Assembly (NCBI GenBank): GCA_949710005.1
Contig: OX453286.1
Span: forward strand, 2,342,201-2,406,200
Length of the DNA stretch: 64,000 nucleotides
Direction of reading: 5' to 3'
DNA from: Ricordea florida
Taxonomy: Eukaryota; Cnidaria; Anthozoa; Corallimorpharia; Ricordeidae
Under the pieces are notes generated by a model. That model saw only the letters and a program-made list of their open reading frames with translations. It was not told where the DNA came from and did no database searches. The position numbers and the translations under genes were made by a program. Positions 27,401 to 36,850 of the stretch are shown here, piece after piece; position 1 is the first letter of the stretch; every line of letters starts with the position of its first letter.

Positions 27401-27912
27401 ACAAAAGTTACAAAATATGAACTCTAGCATCTTCCCTTTAGGACTGTTGTCCAAATTCTTCGCGGTGCGTGAATTGTATTGTGCATTGTGATTGGCTAAA
27501 TACCAGGCACATGCTGATTGGCTCCTTCACTCACTCAATCACTCACTCACTCACTCACTCGTGTTTCCTTTGACATATTGGCTCCTGCATTATTTCATAT
27601 GCAGCAGCAAAAAAAGCAATAAGTTATTATGATTAGTAATGGTAATAGGACTGAGTGGAGTCCAATTCGGTCTGTAATCATACGAGTGATAAACAAAATC
27701 GGACGACCGCGTAGCGAGAGTCCGATTTGTTTAATAACGAGTATGATTGCAGACCGAATTGGACGACACGAAGTCTTATTACCAATTAATCATAACTGTC
27801 ACAAAATTTTTTATATATAAACTTATTTTTTCTTAATCAAAACACATGAAATTCCAAGATTTGTTTTGCTAGCAGTGAAAAAAAAAAAGCCATTTAAGCG
27901 AGCGCGTGATGG

Positions 27913-27947
<35 letters not shown>

Positions 27948-28573
27948 TGTCCTATTTAACTATCCTATTAAGGCTGAAATCAGGGCAGTTGATAGCCAAT
28001 CAGATTTGAGAATTTTGTTATAGTTATGATTACTACATAAATTGGTAAACCCATGGATTCTCAGAGCATCTACACTAAGGCGTTTTTTTGACCTGGTTAT
28101 TATGTGTTACAGCAAGTGGGCGTCCCTCTACACCAGAACTTCCTTCGTCGTCTGGATCTGGCATATATGGAGTCCAAACCAGTCTATGGTGTTCTGAAAA
28201 CGCACTGGTTGAACGTTTAATGTGAAGTTTAACAGAATATCTGAAAGTAGTTGCTAAGGAAATGATTAATGGTGATTGTTATTTCCAGGTCAATGCAAAG
28301 GGTAATAAAAAATCCAAATTTAAGGTCAGGCGCAAAAAAGTCACAAAAAGTCACATGAAACAGTTTTCTATTAACAAACTCATGTTCAAAGTTGTTTGAG
28401 CCTTTAGGACAGAAAAATAAATAACTATGCCCAGCCAATAGCTATATGGTAGAAACGAAATGAAAAGGAAGGACAAAAATCTTTTTGAGATTGCTTTATT
28501 GACACAGTGTTGACGGATGAAAAACTCCTGCCATTATAAGCTGGATAGGTTAAAGTATGTACAGGCCATGCCC

Positions 28574-28644
<71 letters not shown>

Positions 28645-31600
28645 TAATTATTAAGGGCTTAAACTCCAATCGGGAAGTCACGAGACCTTCACAAAAGGGC
28701 CTCATATTGATAGTAAAACTAGCAATAAAATACATACGCACAGTCTGCACCATGACATTTTATTGTCTTCAATTTGCTTTCTTTCAAGGAAAGGATACTC
28801 AAGGTTTCCATTTTGTTCAGAAATAGTCCACACATATACATTTCCTCCTTCATCTACACAAGCTAGTATCTCAGAGTCCTTGTGGGAAAACGCCAGCTCA
28901 CTGATCATGCCAACAAAACCTTTAATCAGCGTTCTAGATGCTGATTCAGGGTTAAGTAACCTAACGACATAGCCAGTGCGACCTGAAAACAAAGGGAAAA
29001 GAATACTGCATGAAGGTAAACCTTTCAAATGCTGTTGACTTTAGAGTTAGAAGCAGTTGAATCCCTCAAAATTTACTTTTCATTCAAACCTGGAATTCAT
29101 TGATTATTGGAACTTCAAACTCATAGTCTTAAAATTATTGTTAATTTAAAAAGTGACCTTGTTTGGGTCTTAATACAGGAAAGAACTTCAGATACAAAGA
29201 TCTTGAGCAAGTCTAAAGTGTAATTTACTCTGCAAATTTCTGTTTAAAAGGATAAAGAGTAGTAACAAGTGATTGAATAGAAACCAGTTACGGTCTGTAC
29301 CTCTTAAAGCATATGCAATACACTTGCTACTGACTGCTATGAGACATCCTCTGTAATTTCGCAATTCCCAGTCATAATTCACCATTGAATTAAACTTAAT
29401 CTGAACAACACAAAAAGAAAACAAAATCATGTGTCACTAGACAATGGAGGGTAAGCAAGCGATTCACTGTGAACTTATGATCCAACAGACTGCAACTTCA
29501 CATTTTGTTATACATGATTCACAACAAACACTTACCTTGTTACTTGCTGTGGCAGCTGAAGAGAATGCAGCTTCACTTGCTACAATCTCAACATCATTAC
29601 CATACACAGCTATGCTTCCATCATTATCATTCCCTGACATCTGGCTGCAAAAGAATTACAAGAAAAAAAGGTTTACTTTCTGAAAAAGCTAGTGCCATCA
29701 CTGGGAAATTAGAACACAGGCCTGAGGATGGATTCATCAAGCAAGCTGACAAGGTAATTAAATTGAGCTACTAGTATGAGATAAAAGAGAAGCTGATGTT
29801 GTCAGAGCAAATGGTAGGATTATAATTAGTGTGCAGTACACGCTTGAAGCTCGATATCTTGGAACTCTCCAGGAAAACCAAAAAATAGTTTGAGATAGCG
29901 GGGGTTTGATATAAGAGATAACTGATGGTAACTGACTGAAAAATTGGTAGTAAAGTTAAAGAACAGCTCACCACCACCGACAGTCGGTCTACAGTTTACC
30001 AACACATTACCAACAAGTTACCGACAGTTGGCTATAGGCCAATAAAACGTTTCCAAACTTACTTCACTCTCATCACAGTAACAACTTACATAACTTGTTT
30101 AATTGGTTCAAGAGACATTCTTGATGCTATGCCTTCACTATCAGAGGTGGAAACATCAGACATTGGTTCTTTTACCTAAACACATCAAAACATAAAATCA
30201 GCTGTTTCCAGGTATTCAATAAACCAATCACTCCACTAGTACTGCAAGATCATGGGTTGGAATCCTGTCCAAACGTGAATTTTTCAGGTTTTATCATTGC
30301 AATTGCTTAATTCACAAATATAACTGTGATGATCTTTCACTTAAAAGTATTAGATCTTTTTTCTGAAGTCCACACATGAAATTTTCGTATATATTCACAT
30401 TAACAATATTATCCATAAATGCATTACTACCAGTGCTCTGTGATCTAAATTTAGACCCAAAGCAGGGTTGTCAAAAAGATTTTCCACAACAGGAGAATAT
30501 AAGAGAGTAGGCAAGACAGAGAGTGGAGTTAACACTTTGTTTTGATGTGTCTCATTGTTTTAGAAGATTGACAAACCCAATGAACTGCAGCTAGCACAAA
30601 TATGAAAGTATGGCAGTTACTCGCCCTACTGAAGGTGCGAAAACCAACAATGGAAGGCTTAGAGGAATGATTTCCGTACAGGTCCCTACTTCATTATGCA
30701 CGCTGTAGCTGTACGGTTTTGTTCTCAGAAAACAAGAAATGTTTGCATGTGCACTTCCCAAGACAATTCAACTACAGCATGCATAATGAAGTAGGGACCT
30801 GTGAGGAAATCTTACCGGCTTAGACACTATCATGATTATGTTCTTACTGGTCTTATTGGTGACAACGAACTTGTGGTTGATGCTGTTTCACTGTTAAAGT
30901 AAACAAAAAGAAGTTATAGTGCATCAAACGAGCTAACAAATAGAACTGCTGTTCTCAAAATTAAATAAGTCATACATTAAATACAATAAATTTTATCATA
31001 TTTACCTTATAGACTCTGCCACGTCTCTTTCTCCTCCTCCTTGACTGTTCACGCCATTGGTTTTATTCTCTGTACCTGTATAAGTAAAATATATCAAATA
31101 CAAAATATAATCTTCATGAAAGACCTTTTATCAGTATTGCATTCACAGATGACAGGCAGAGAAAGAATACAACCACGGTAGTGAGGAAAAAACGTGACAT
31201 GTGACAAGCAAGTATTGCTTTTCAAGGTTTTGATGGAGATAAACTTTACCTATAAAGCCACCCATAAAGACTACTGTACTCTCCTGAATTCTTATACTAA
31301 AATTGCTAAATCCTGAGGAAATGCTCTCATTTGATTTGATTTAATTTATTTCATTTGCGCTTTACAGTGTCCCCAATTAGTACAGCAGTGCTAAATACAG
31401 TTGACACTCAAATAAAGTTCATTATTATTATTATTATGTACAAATGCTGTGAGGAACCAAAAAACTGCACGGTAACTGCTCCCATAAACCAAGATGCAAA
31501 GTTTTGACATTCATGTTGTACGTGTAGCAACTATTAAAATCATAAGAACAATATTAATGAATTATCTGCACATTATTACCCCCGTTATAAGTTAACCCGA

Positions 31601-31805
31601 AAGTGTACATTAGTTAAGATTTGCACGAAATTTGTAACGTGAAAATGAAATGAAGTAATATTCTACGTCACGTTCAGTGGTGAAATGTGTTGTAAATATA
31701 GTACATACCAACAAGGGTGTTTGTATCTCCAGAATAATTTTCTCCTTTATTAATGTTCAGCATATCACATAGTATTTTTGACATTCCTCTTGCAGAGTCG
31801 CTCAT
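12489..31805 (-). CDS. EDC4: Enhancer of mRNA-decapping protein 4 (27 exons)
   Basis: Predicted exons, 5' to 3' on the minus strand: 31805-31709, 31075-31006, 30890-30848, 30175-30090, 29644-29536, 29400-29301, 28982-28751, 28204-28093, 26553-26437, 26067-25886, 25151-25056, 24921-24892, 24630-24552, 24412-24129, 23709-23609, 22891-21898, 21329-21269, 20632-20576 (least certain), 20433-20263, 19530-19324, 18967-18908, 18642-18477, 18345-18159, 17311-17146, 16647-16594, 13320-13157, 12669-12489. Phases agree throughout and give 1401 aa, about the length I recall for human EDC4. Residues about 100-545 are the WD40 region (LSPDGTVLATAS, KFWQL). Residues about 580-910 are a Ser/Pro/acid-rich linker containing LITPDAF. 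Residues about 930-1270 are coiled coil, with YREAFQ and FQQINDSF. The C-terminal helical domain contains LTAADLN and CPLSQPVLLSLIQQL. EDC4 scaffolds DCP1/DCP2/XRN1 in cytoplasmic P-bodies. The TSS region faces CTDP1 across the inserted Polinton. Confidence 0.93.
12824..12916. mobile_element. Inverted-repeat fragment with TTATTGACCAAG ends, copy 1
   Basis: TTATTGACCAAG and CTTGGTCAATAA face each other here in the last EDC4 intron. The same ends occur at 53043-53195 in CTDP1, and both copies contain TTGACCTC. A short MITE-like family is likely. The 3' boundary may extend to about 12966. Confidence 0.5.
13386..13731. mobile_element. MITE family A, copy 1
   Basis: A segment starting GGTAATAGGACTGAGTGG and ending TTAGTTATGATTA-like sequence, with an internal snap-back (GACGACCGCGTAGCG loop between ATTCGGT and ACCGAAT arms). 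Most of its length matches 27641-28031 in the same orientation. No coding capacity. It sits in EDC4 intron 25. Confidence 0.7.
14549..15809. mobile_element. Non-autonomous pogo-like element
   Basis: The terminal inverted repeats are 27 bp and identical, beginning CCGTATTTACCCGCGTATAG. The element is flanked by TA on both sides (14547-14548 and 15810-15811), the Tc1/mariner-pogo target. The subterminal motif GCGGCCTATACGCGGGT is repeated near each end. The element retains the DNA-binding part of a pogo transposase and lacks the DDE catalytic domain. It is inserted inside the foldback element at 14123-16502, so it is the younger of the two. Confidence 0.85.
15339..15803 (+). pseudogene. Truncated pogo-type transposase: DNA-binding domains only
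   Basis: The open frame starts MKPKGSTRVSYSSRFKLAV. Residues about 9-50 form a Brinker-type helix-turn-helix (AARQYGVDEKNVRRWKQ). Residues about 65-105 start a CENP-B-type helix-turn-helix (ELEKELTQWIEEKRMAG). Similarity then stops, and the remaining codons run through non-coding element sequence into the right TIR. The DDE domain expected after the second HTH is missing. As it stands it could at most bind element ends. I treat it as a deletion derivative, not a host gene. Confidence 0.75.
17782..17924. mobile_element. Foldback MITE
   Basis: Arms TTATTTACCGG and CCGGTAAATAA close a hairpin whose inner arms GTATGGGAAAAAACTGTGCCC and its complement also pair (inner arm matched over about 20 bp). 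The loop carries GGCCGAGGCCGAAGGCCGAGG-like GC-rich sequence. A related GC-rich tail containing GAGCGCGCGATTAGCCAATC continues to about 18065. It sits in EDC4 intron 23. Confidence 0.65.
19660..20038. mobile_element. Tc1/mariner-type MITE
   Basis: Starts CAGTAAAAACCCGCATATAA and ends in the near-complement TTATACGTGGGTTTTTACTG, flanked by TA on both sides. The 379-bp body repeats TAAGAACCT and TTAGGCTAA several times. It has no coding capacity and lies in the EDC4 intron between the exons at 20263 and 19530. Confidence 0.8.
23919..24001 (-). repeat. tRNA-derived SINE or tRNA pseudogene
   Basis: On the minus strand TAGCTCAGTGGTAGAGC is a perfect A-box region of a tRNA-like promoter. A degraded B-box (GGTCATAGCTTCCACTCC) follows at the proper distance. 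The T-arm consensus GGTTCGA is lost, so this is not a functional tRNA. It lies in the EDC4 intron between exons 24129 and 23709. Confidence 0.55.
25766..25836. repeat. Short palindromic hairpin
   Basis: CCCTTTAAGCCCC and GGGGCTTAAAGGG are perfect inverted arms about 45 bp apart. This is probably a tiny foldback element in an EDC4 intron. Confidence 0.6.
26673..27072. mobile_element. 400-bp MITE with CAGGGCTA ends and a 6-bp target duplication
   Basis: Begins CAGGGCTAAAAATT and ends AATTTCTAGCCCTG. The perfect direct repeat CCTATG flanks it at 26667-26672 and 27073-27078. It has no open reading frame of note. The end sequence and duplication suggest a hAT-related group (inference). It lies in an EDC4 intron. 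Confidence 0.8.
27529..27560. repeat. (CACT)n microsatellite
   Basis: A short run of CACT units with one interruption (CAATCACT), in an EDC4 intron. Confidence 0.85.
27641..28031. mobile_element. MITE family A, copy 2
   Basis: Begins GGTAATAGGACTGAGTGG like copy 1 and carries the same GACGACCGCGTAGCG snap-back and the same right end (CAGATTTGAGAATTTTGTT). It is slightly longer because of an insertion around 27870-27920. It lies about 60 bp upstream, in plus-strand terms, of the EDC4 exon at 28093-28204. Confidence 0.75.
28576..28641. repeat. (AAT)n microsatellite
   Basis: About 21 tandem AAT units in an EDC4 intron. The poly-isoleucine open frames on both strands are artefacts. Confidence 0.97.
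30668..30815. repeat. Inverted repeat of about 45-bp arms
   Basis: The arm containing GGTCCCTACTTCATTATGC is matched in reverse by GCATAATGAAGTAGGGACC about 60 bp later. The similarity extends outwards through GATTTCC and GGAAATC. A foldback MITE in an EDC4 intron is likely. Confidence 0.7.
31329..31383 (-). repeat. Dispersed repeat fragment, copy 2
   Basis: Reverse-complement relative of 958-1013 (shared GTCCCCAATTAGTA and TTTGATTTGATTT). It lies in EDC4 intron 1. Confidence 0.45.
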
Positions 31806-32166
31806 GTCCTTCTAATTTAACGGCTAGGTTTCAACAAAGAACTCTGCAAATTCAACAAAAAACTCTGCAAATTCACCAAAGCGAAAGAAGATTTAGAAGG
31901 AAGCTCTCGCTTTCTACACTAATGGCGCGCGCATGCATAAATTGTTCACCAGTAGCGCTTCTAGTGCTACTGTGGGCGCAGACAACTTTTTGGTTTTTAA
32001 GAGACTCGTAAACCGAAATCAAGACTCAAAAAATGTAATCCCCAGAAAAAAAGGCAGTGAGATACAGTTCCATTCTACCCTCATCGACGCTTGATAAGTC
32101 ATCTGATGGAATGAAAAATTTCATGATATAGTTACATATCTCAAACCGTTATATTCAAGAATAAAT
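31806..32166. promoter_or_regulatory. EDC4 half of a former divergent promoter
   Basis: The sequence lies between the EDC4 start codon (complement of 31803-31805) and the target duplication of the Polinton. With 47257-47442 it would form one region of about 550 bp that drives EDC4 leftward and CTDP1 rightward. No TATA box is evident. The promoter role is inferred from position. Confidence 0.5.
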
Positions 32167-32172
32167 CCCTAT
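32167..32172. repeat. Target-site duplication, left copy (CCCTAT)
   Basis: CCCTAT here is repeated at 47251-47256 just outside the right TIR. Six bases is the usual Polinton duplication. The last T may instead be the first base of the TIR, which would give a 5-bp duplication. Confidence 0.8.
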
Positions 32173-32696
32173 GATGATATGTTAAGGGGGTTCTGGCACA
32201 TTTTCATTACGATTTCATTACGATTTAATTCTAAGCGCGGTGCTAGCAAATTTAGTGGTTATTATACAAAGCTTATGTGAAATTGCCAGCAGGCTGGTCA
32301 AGCCTCTGCAAAGTTTCGGCCAAGCCCCCGTAGTCAAGAGGGGCCGACAGGCGGAGCGAGCAACGCGAGCGGAGGGCGACTCTGCCCCTGGCCGGCCAAG
32401 TCTATGCAAAGTCTCAGACAAGCGGGCGGGTACCCCTCCGCGAAATTGTTTAGTTTCTGTTAATGATACAAAGCTGGCACAAAAACTATTTTGAAATTGG
32501 CGATGGCTGGGATCCGGCACATTTTATGAAACTGATACTAAGCCTATGTGAAACCCTCCCCAGAAATTTGATGATGAGGATCTGGCACATTCGAAAAAAA
32601 TGATTTTCAAAAGAAATAAAATACCTATTTAAAAAGAAGAATCATTACAAAAAATGGAACAAGAATTACGAAGATTGAATGTACCGCAACTAAAAT
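32172..32696 (+). repeat. Left terminal inverted repeat
   Basis: Begins TGATGATATGTTAAGGGGG and extends to TAAAAT at 32696, inside codon 15 of the polymerase gene. Its outer part has two copies of TTTCATTACGA and a GC-rich core (32330-32440) with two related blocks, TGCAAAGTTTCGGCCAAG and TGCAAAGTCTCAGACAAG. GGCACATT occurs three times (about 32194, 32515, 32586). The TIR includes the polymerase promoter and start codon. Confidence 0.95.
32626..32635 (+). promoter_or_regulatory. Promoter box of the polymerase gene
   Basis: TATTTAAAAA begins 28 nt before the ATG at 32654. It lies inside the TIR, so the same box serves the gene at the other end. Confidence 0.55.
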
Positions 32697-35600
32697 CTTT
32701 AGTTAGATGGTATAATATTCGTGGACGATCGGCGTTTAATAAAGCAGAACTTATTGGAGCATTGGTTAATATACCCGAAATAACTAATAATATTCGGGAA
32801 ATAGTTGATAATATTGCTGGAATTGTTGGTGAGCTACGTAATAAGCCAATGAGGCCAATAAATCAACCAAATTTACCTCTTCCAATTCCGGATACTAACC
32901 CGCCGCCAATTAGGATAAGAAGACAAACAAATTTACCACCTTTAACTATTCCCCCACCAATTCCCGGAACACCGCCCGGGTCACCAGATATAATTAGGCC
33001 GGGAACTCCTCCAGGCCCGCCCCCACCAAATCAACCTAGAATAAATATTAATAAATATATATCACCACCCAAACCAAAAACAAAACAAACACCCTTTTTG
33101 GGAAATGTATTGAACAAGTTTTGGAATTTTGTGAAACCGTACATTCCAGAAAAAGCAAAAAATAAAACAGAAGAATTAGCTAAAAAATTTATAGAAAGAT
33201 ACAAAAAAGTAAATAAGCCCAAAGAAATAAAACCACCAAAAAGAAAGGGGGCAAGACCAAAAACAAAAAGAAATGAGAATGTGGAAGATTTCACGCCAAG
33301 AGAATATGAATCAGCCATTAATGGTAATTATATAAGCTATAGGATTGAAGGAAATGAAAATAATGATGAAAAGACATTCCTACATAAAATAAAACCAAAA
33401 GTTATGGATTTAATTAGAAAGAGAGTTGAATCACAAAAATCATTGAAGGTCAAATTTATATTTGCATGTAGATTCAAAATAAAAATATTAAAAAATGAAA
33501 TAGAAATATTTGAATACTGCGATGCTAATTTTCCTTCTGAAAAATCAGAAATTGTTCTTGAGGCAACAGATTTATCAGAATTATTTGATAGATTAACAAA
33601 TCAACAACTTGTATTATTTGAAAATTTTATGAATAATGGGTCTGGTTGGATATTCGAAAAAGTACTATTTTTTGACATTTTCATTGATCGTTTTGTTCCG
33701 CTTTTGGGCGGATCTTATATTCCATTACCAAAAGAATTGTTAAATAGGAATGCGATTATTAATCCACAGAATTATAATGATGATGAATGTTTCAAGTGGT
33801 GTGTAACACGAGCAGTTTATCCAACTGATAAAAATCCACAAAGAATAACTAAAGAATTGAAAGAACAATCAAAGAATTTTAATTGGGATGGAATTAATTT
33901 CCCGAGTACAATTCAAGATATTGTTAATTTTGAAAACCAAAATGATTATGATATTGCTATATATGGATATGATGAGAAAATAGGGGTATATCCTATAAAA
34001 AGAAGTAGTAAACGAGGATTTAAATTGATCAGATTACTTTTATTGACAGAAGAAACAGAAGATGAAGAACCAAAGAAACACTTCGTTTTAATAAAGAATA
34101 TTAGCGCACTTATATGCAGGCAAGTTACTAAACGTAAATGTAAGTTGTACTTTTGTGATAATTGTTTGAGTCCTTTTCACTTAAAAAGATCATTAGAAAA
34201 GCATGAAGGATATTGTTTTTTGTACAATGAAGTAAGGATTGATATGCTAAAAAATGAAGATGGCAGTCCATGTTTTCTTTCTTTTAGAAATTTTGTGAAA
34301 AAAATGAGAGTGCCTTTTGTAGCATTCGCCGACTTTGAGTGTGTTTTGAACAAAATAAAACAAATGGGTCTGCTTGATAAAAATAAGAGTTATACTAATA
34401 AATATCAGGCACACAAACCGGTTGCATTCGGATGTTATATTAAGAGTTTTAATGAAAAAATATGCAAATCCCGATTTTATAGATATACTGCTGAATCGCC
34501 CGAAGATGATGTAGCACAGAAATTTGTGGAATATCTAGAGAAAGAATTTAAGGAAATTTATAAAAAATGCATTAGTTATAATGTAAAAAGATTCAAAAAG
34601 TTTAATAAGAAGAATATGACAGAAGATGAAAAAATAAACTATGAAAACGCAACTCATTGCCATATCTGTGAGAAAGAATTGGATAAAGATAAGGTAATAG
34701 ATCATTGCCATCTTACAGGAAAGTACAGAGGTGCAGCACATAAGGAATGCAATTTAAATTATAAGATCCCAAAATTCTTCCCCGTCATAATTCACAATTT
34801 ATCAGGGTATGATTCCCATCTATTTATTAATAATCTTGCAAAAACAGAAGGTAAAATAAAACTTATACCTAATAATGAGGAAAAGTATATTTCTTTCTCA
34901 AAAGAGATTGTGGTTGATACCTTCAAAGATAAAAAAAGCGGCGAGATGAAAGATGTTATAAGGGATATCAGGTTCATAGATTCATTAAAATTTATGTCAT
35001 CCAGCCTTGATAATTTGTCTGGCAATCTTACTAAATGCGGGAAGTGCGGCGTTTGTAAAGGCGAAATAAAAGGGAGGTGTCTTAATCCAACAGATAAAAA
35101 CCTACATGAAACTACAAAGTATTTTGAAGGCGAAGAATTAAAGTTATTAATGAGAAAGGGAGTATTCCCATATGATTGGCTTGATGATTTTGATAAATTA
35201 AACGAAACCCAACTTCCACCGAAGAAAGAGTTTTACTCGAAACTTAGAGACGAAGATATTTCAGATGAAGATTATGAACATGCTAAAAAGGTATGGGAAA
35301 CATTTAATATGAAAACAATGCGAGATTACCTTGATCTATATCTCAAGTCTGATGTGTTATTATTAGCTGATGTATTTGAAAACTTTAGAGATGTTTGTCA
35401 AAATGCCTATAGATTAGATCCTGCTTGGTATTATACAGCACCAGGGCTTGCTTGGGACGCTATGTTGAAAAAAACCAAGGTTCAATTAGAGATGATAAAT
35501 GACATTGATATGCTAATTATGATTGAGAAAGGTGTTAGAGGGGGTATATCACAGATATCAAACAGATATGCTAAAGCTAACAACAAATACATGAAAGAAT

Positions 35601-36850
35601 ATGACCCAAAAATGGTAGCAAATTACATAGAATATCTCGACGCAAACAATTTATATGGCGGAGCAATGAGTGAAGCATTACCAACTCATGGATTAAAATG
35701 GATGAGTGAAAATGAGAAAGCAAATTGGAGAAATATTCCATGTATAGTAGAGGTTGATTTAGAATATCCGCGACATCTTCATGATTTACATAGTGATTAT
35801 CCGCTTGCTCCGGAAAGAATTAAGGTAAATAGGGTTGAGAAACTAATACCAAATCTTAACAATAAGAAAAATTATGTTGTTCATCATAAGACATTAAAAC
35901 TTTATGAAAGTCTAGGATTAGAAGTAACAAAGATTCATAGAGGAATTAAATTTGAAGAGTCAAAATGGTTAAAATCTTACATAGATTTGAACACCAAATT
36001 CAGGGCGGAAGCAAAGAATGAGTTTGAAAAAGATTTCTTCAAACTCATGAACAACTCTGTATTTGGTAAAACAATGGAAAATCTTAGAAAAAGGGTTGAT
36101 ATAAGATTGGTTAATAATGAGAAAGATGCAAGAAAATTAATATCAAAAGCTAACTATAATCGAAGAACTATTTTTTCTGAAAATCTTATGGCAGTACATA
36201 TGAATAAAACACATATAAAATACAACAAACCTATTTACTTAGGAATGTGTATTTTAGATATAAGTAAAGCAATGATGTATGATTTTCATTATAATTATAT
36301 TAAACCAAAGTATGGTGAAAAATCTAAATTACTTATGACGGATACAGATAGTCTTGTATATGATATAGAAACCGAGGATTTCTATAAGGATATTGCCAAA
36401 GATGTGATGGAAAGGTTTGATACAAGTAATTTTCCTAAAAAACATGAGTCGGGTATTTGGACTGATAAAAACAAAAAAGTAATTGGTAAGTTTAAAGATG
36501 AGGCCGGCGGAAAAATTATCACTGAATTTGTTGGCCTACGAGCTAAGCTTTACTCGTACAGGTTGGATGGGGGTGAAGAGATAAAAAAGGACAAGGGGGT
36601 AAAGTCATCAGTAGTAAAAAAGACAATAAGCTTTAATGATTACAAGGAATGTTTGGAAAGTAAAGTAAAGCAGATGAGGGAGATGCAGGTAATAAGAAGT
36701 TACAAACATTTTGTTTATACTGAAACTGTCAATAAAGTTGCACTATCAGCTGATGATGATAAGAGAATAATTTGTAAAGATGGAAAACATACTCTGCCAT
36801 ATGGGCATTATCTCACTAAAACAGAATCAGGCGGCAACACAGTATCATAA
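32654..36850 (+). CDS. POLB: Polinton family B DNA polymerase
   Basis: 1398 aa. Residues 1-45 are a SAP-like helix pair (LRRLNVPQLKSLVRWYNIRG). Residues about 70-130 are Pro-rich and then basic. The exonuclease motifs are DFE at about 560-562, HNLSGYDSH at about 713-721 and YLKSD at about 897-901. Between the first two lies a CHIC...DHCHLTGKYRGAAH..CN segment (about 665-700) resembling an HNH/endonuclease VII zinc module. Polymerase motif A is DANNLYG (about 996), motif B KLMNNSVFGKT (about 1129), motif C TDTDS (about 1230), and KLY follows near 1297. These are protein-primed-type PolB hallmarks, so it should replicate the element from its TIRs. The first 14 codons are TIR. Its 3' end overlaps the convergent integrase gene by 43 bp. 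Confidence 0.95.
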   Translation: MEQELRRLNVPQLKSLVRWYNIRGRSAFNKAELIGALVNIPEITNNIREIVDNIAGIVGELRNKPMRPINQPNLPLPIPDTNPPPIRIRRQTNLPPLTIPPPIPGTPPGSPDIIRPGTPPGPPPPNQPRININKYISPPKPKTKQTPFLGNVLNKFWNFVKPYIPEKAKNKTEELAKKFIERYKKVNKPKEIKPPKRKGARPKTKRNENVEDFTPREYESAINGNYISYRIEGNENNDEKTFLHKIKPKVMDLIRKRVESQKSLKVKFIFACRFKIKILKNEIEIFEYCDANFPSEKSEIVLEATDLSELFDRLTNQQLVLFENFMNNGSGWIFEKVLFFDIFIDRFVPLLGGSYIPLPKELLNRNAIINPQNYNDDECFKWCVTRAVYPTDKNPQRITKELKEQSKNFNWDGINFPSTIQDIVNFENQNDYDIAIYGYDEKIGVYPIKRSSKRGFKLIRLLLLTEETEDEEPKKHFVLIKNISALICRQVTKRKCKLYFCDNCLSPFHLKRSLEKHEGYCFLYNEVRIDMLKNEDGSPCFLSFRNFVKKMRVPFVAFADFECVLNKIKQMGLLDKNKSYTNKYQAHKPVAFGCYIKSFNEKICKSRFYRYTAESPEDDVAQKFVEYLEKEFKEIYKKCISYNVKRFKKFNKKNMTEDEKINYENATHCHICEKELDKDKVIDHCHLTGKYRGAAHKECNLNYKIPKFFPVIIHNLSGYDSHLFINNLAKTEGKIKLIPNNEEKYISFSKEIVVDTFKDKKSGEMKDVIRDIRFIDSLKFMSSSLDNLSGNLTKCGKCGVCKGEIKGRCLNPTDKNLHETTKYFEGEELKLLMRKGVFPYDWLDDFDKLNETQLPPKKEFYSKLRDEDISDEDYEHAKKVWETFNMKTMRDYLDLYLKSDVLLLADVFENFRDVCQNAYRLDPAWYYTAPGLAWDAMLKKTKVQLEMINDIDMLIMIEKGVRGGISQISNRYAKANNKYMKEYDPKMVANYIEYLDANNLYGGAMSEALPTHGLKWMSENEKANWRNIPCIVEVDLEYPRHLHDLHSDYPLAPERIKVNRVEKLIPNLNNKKNYVVHHKTLKLYESLGLEVTKIHRGIKFEESKWLKSYIDLNTKFRAEAKNEFEKDFFKLMNNSVFGKTMENLRKRVDIRLVNNEKDARKLISKANYNRRTIFSENLMAVHMNKTHIKYNKPIYLGMCILDISKAMMYDFHYNYIKPKYGEKSKLLMTDTDSLVYDIETEDFYKDIAKDVMERFDTSNFPKKHESGIWTDKNKKVIGKFKDEAGGKIITEFVGLRAKLYSYRLDGGEEIKKDKGVKSSVVKKTISFNDYKECLESKVKQMREMQVIRSYKHFVYTETVNKVALSADDDKRIICKDGKHTLPYGHYLTKTESGGNTVS

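Noticed and set aside
28550-28826. Poly-isoleucine proteins on both strands
   Set aside because: They are translations of the (AAT)n tract.
32218-32520. Open frames in the GC-rich TIR core (also 32240-32494, 46902-47204 and 46928-47182)
   Set aside because: They occur twice only because the TIRs are duplicates. Their composition follows the GC-rich core and no protein family is recognised, so I treat them as chance frames.
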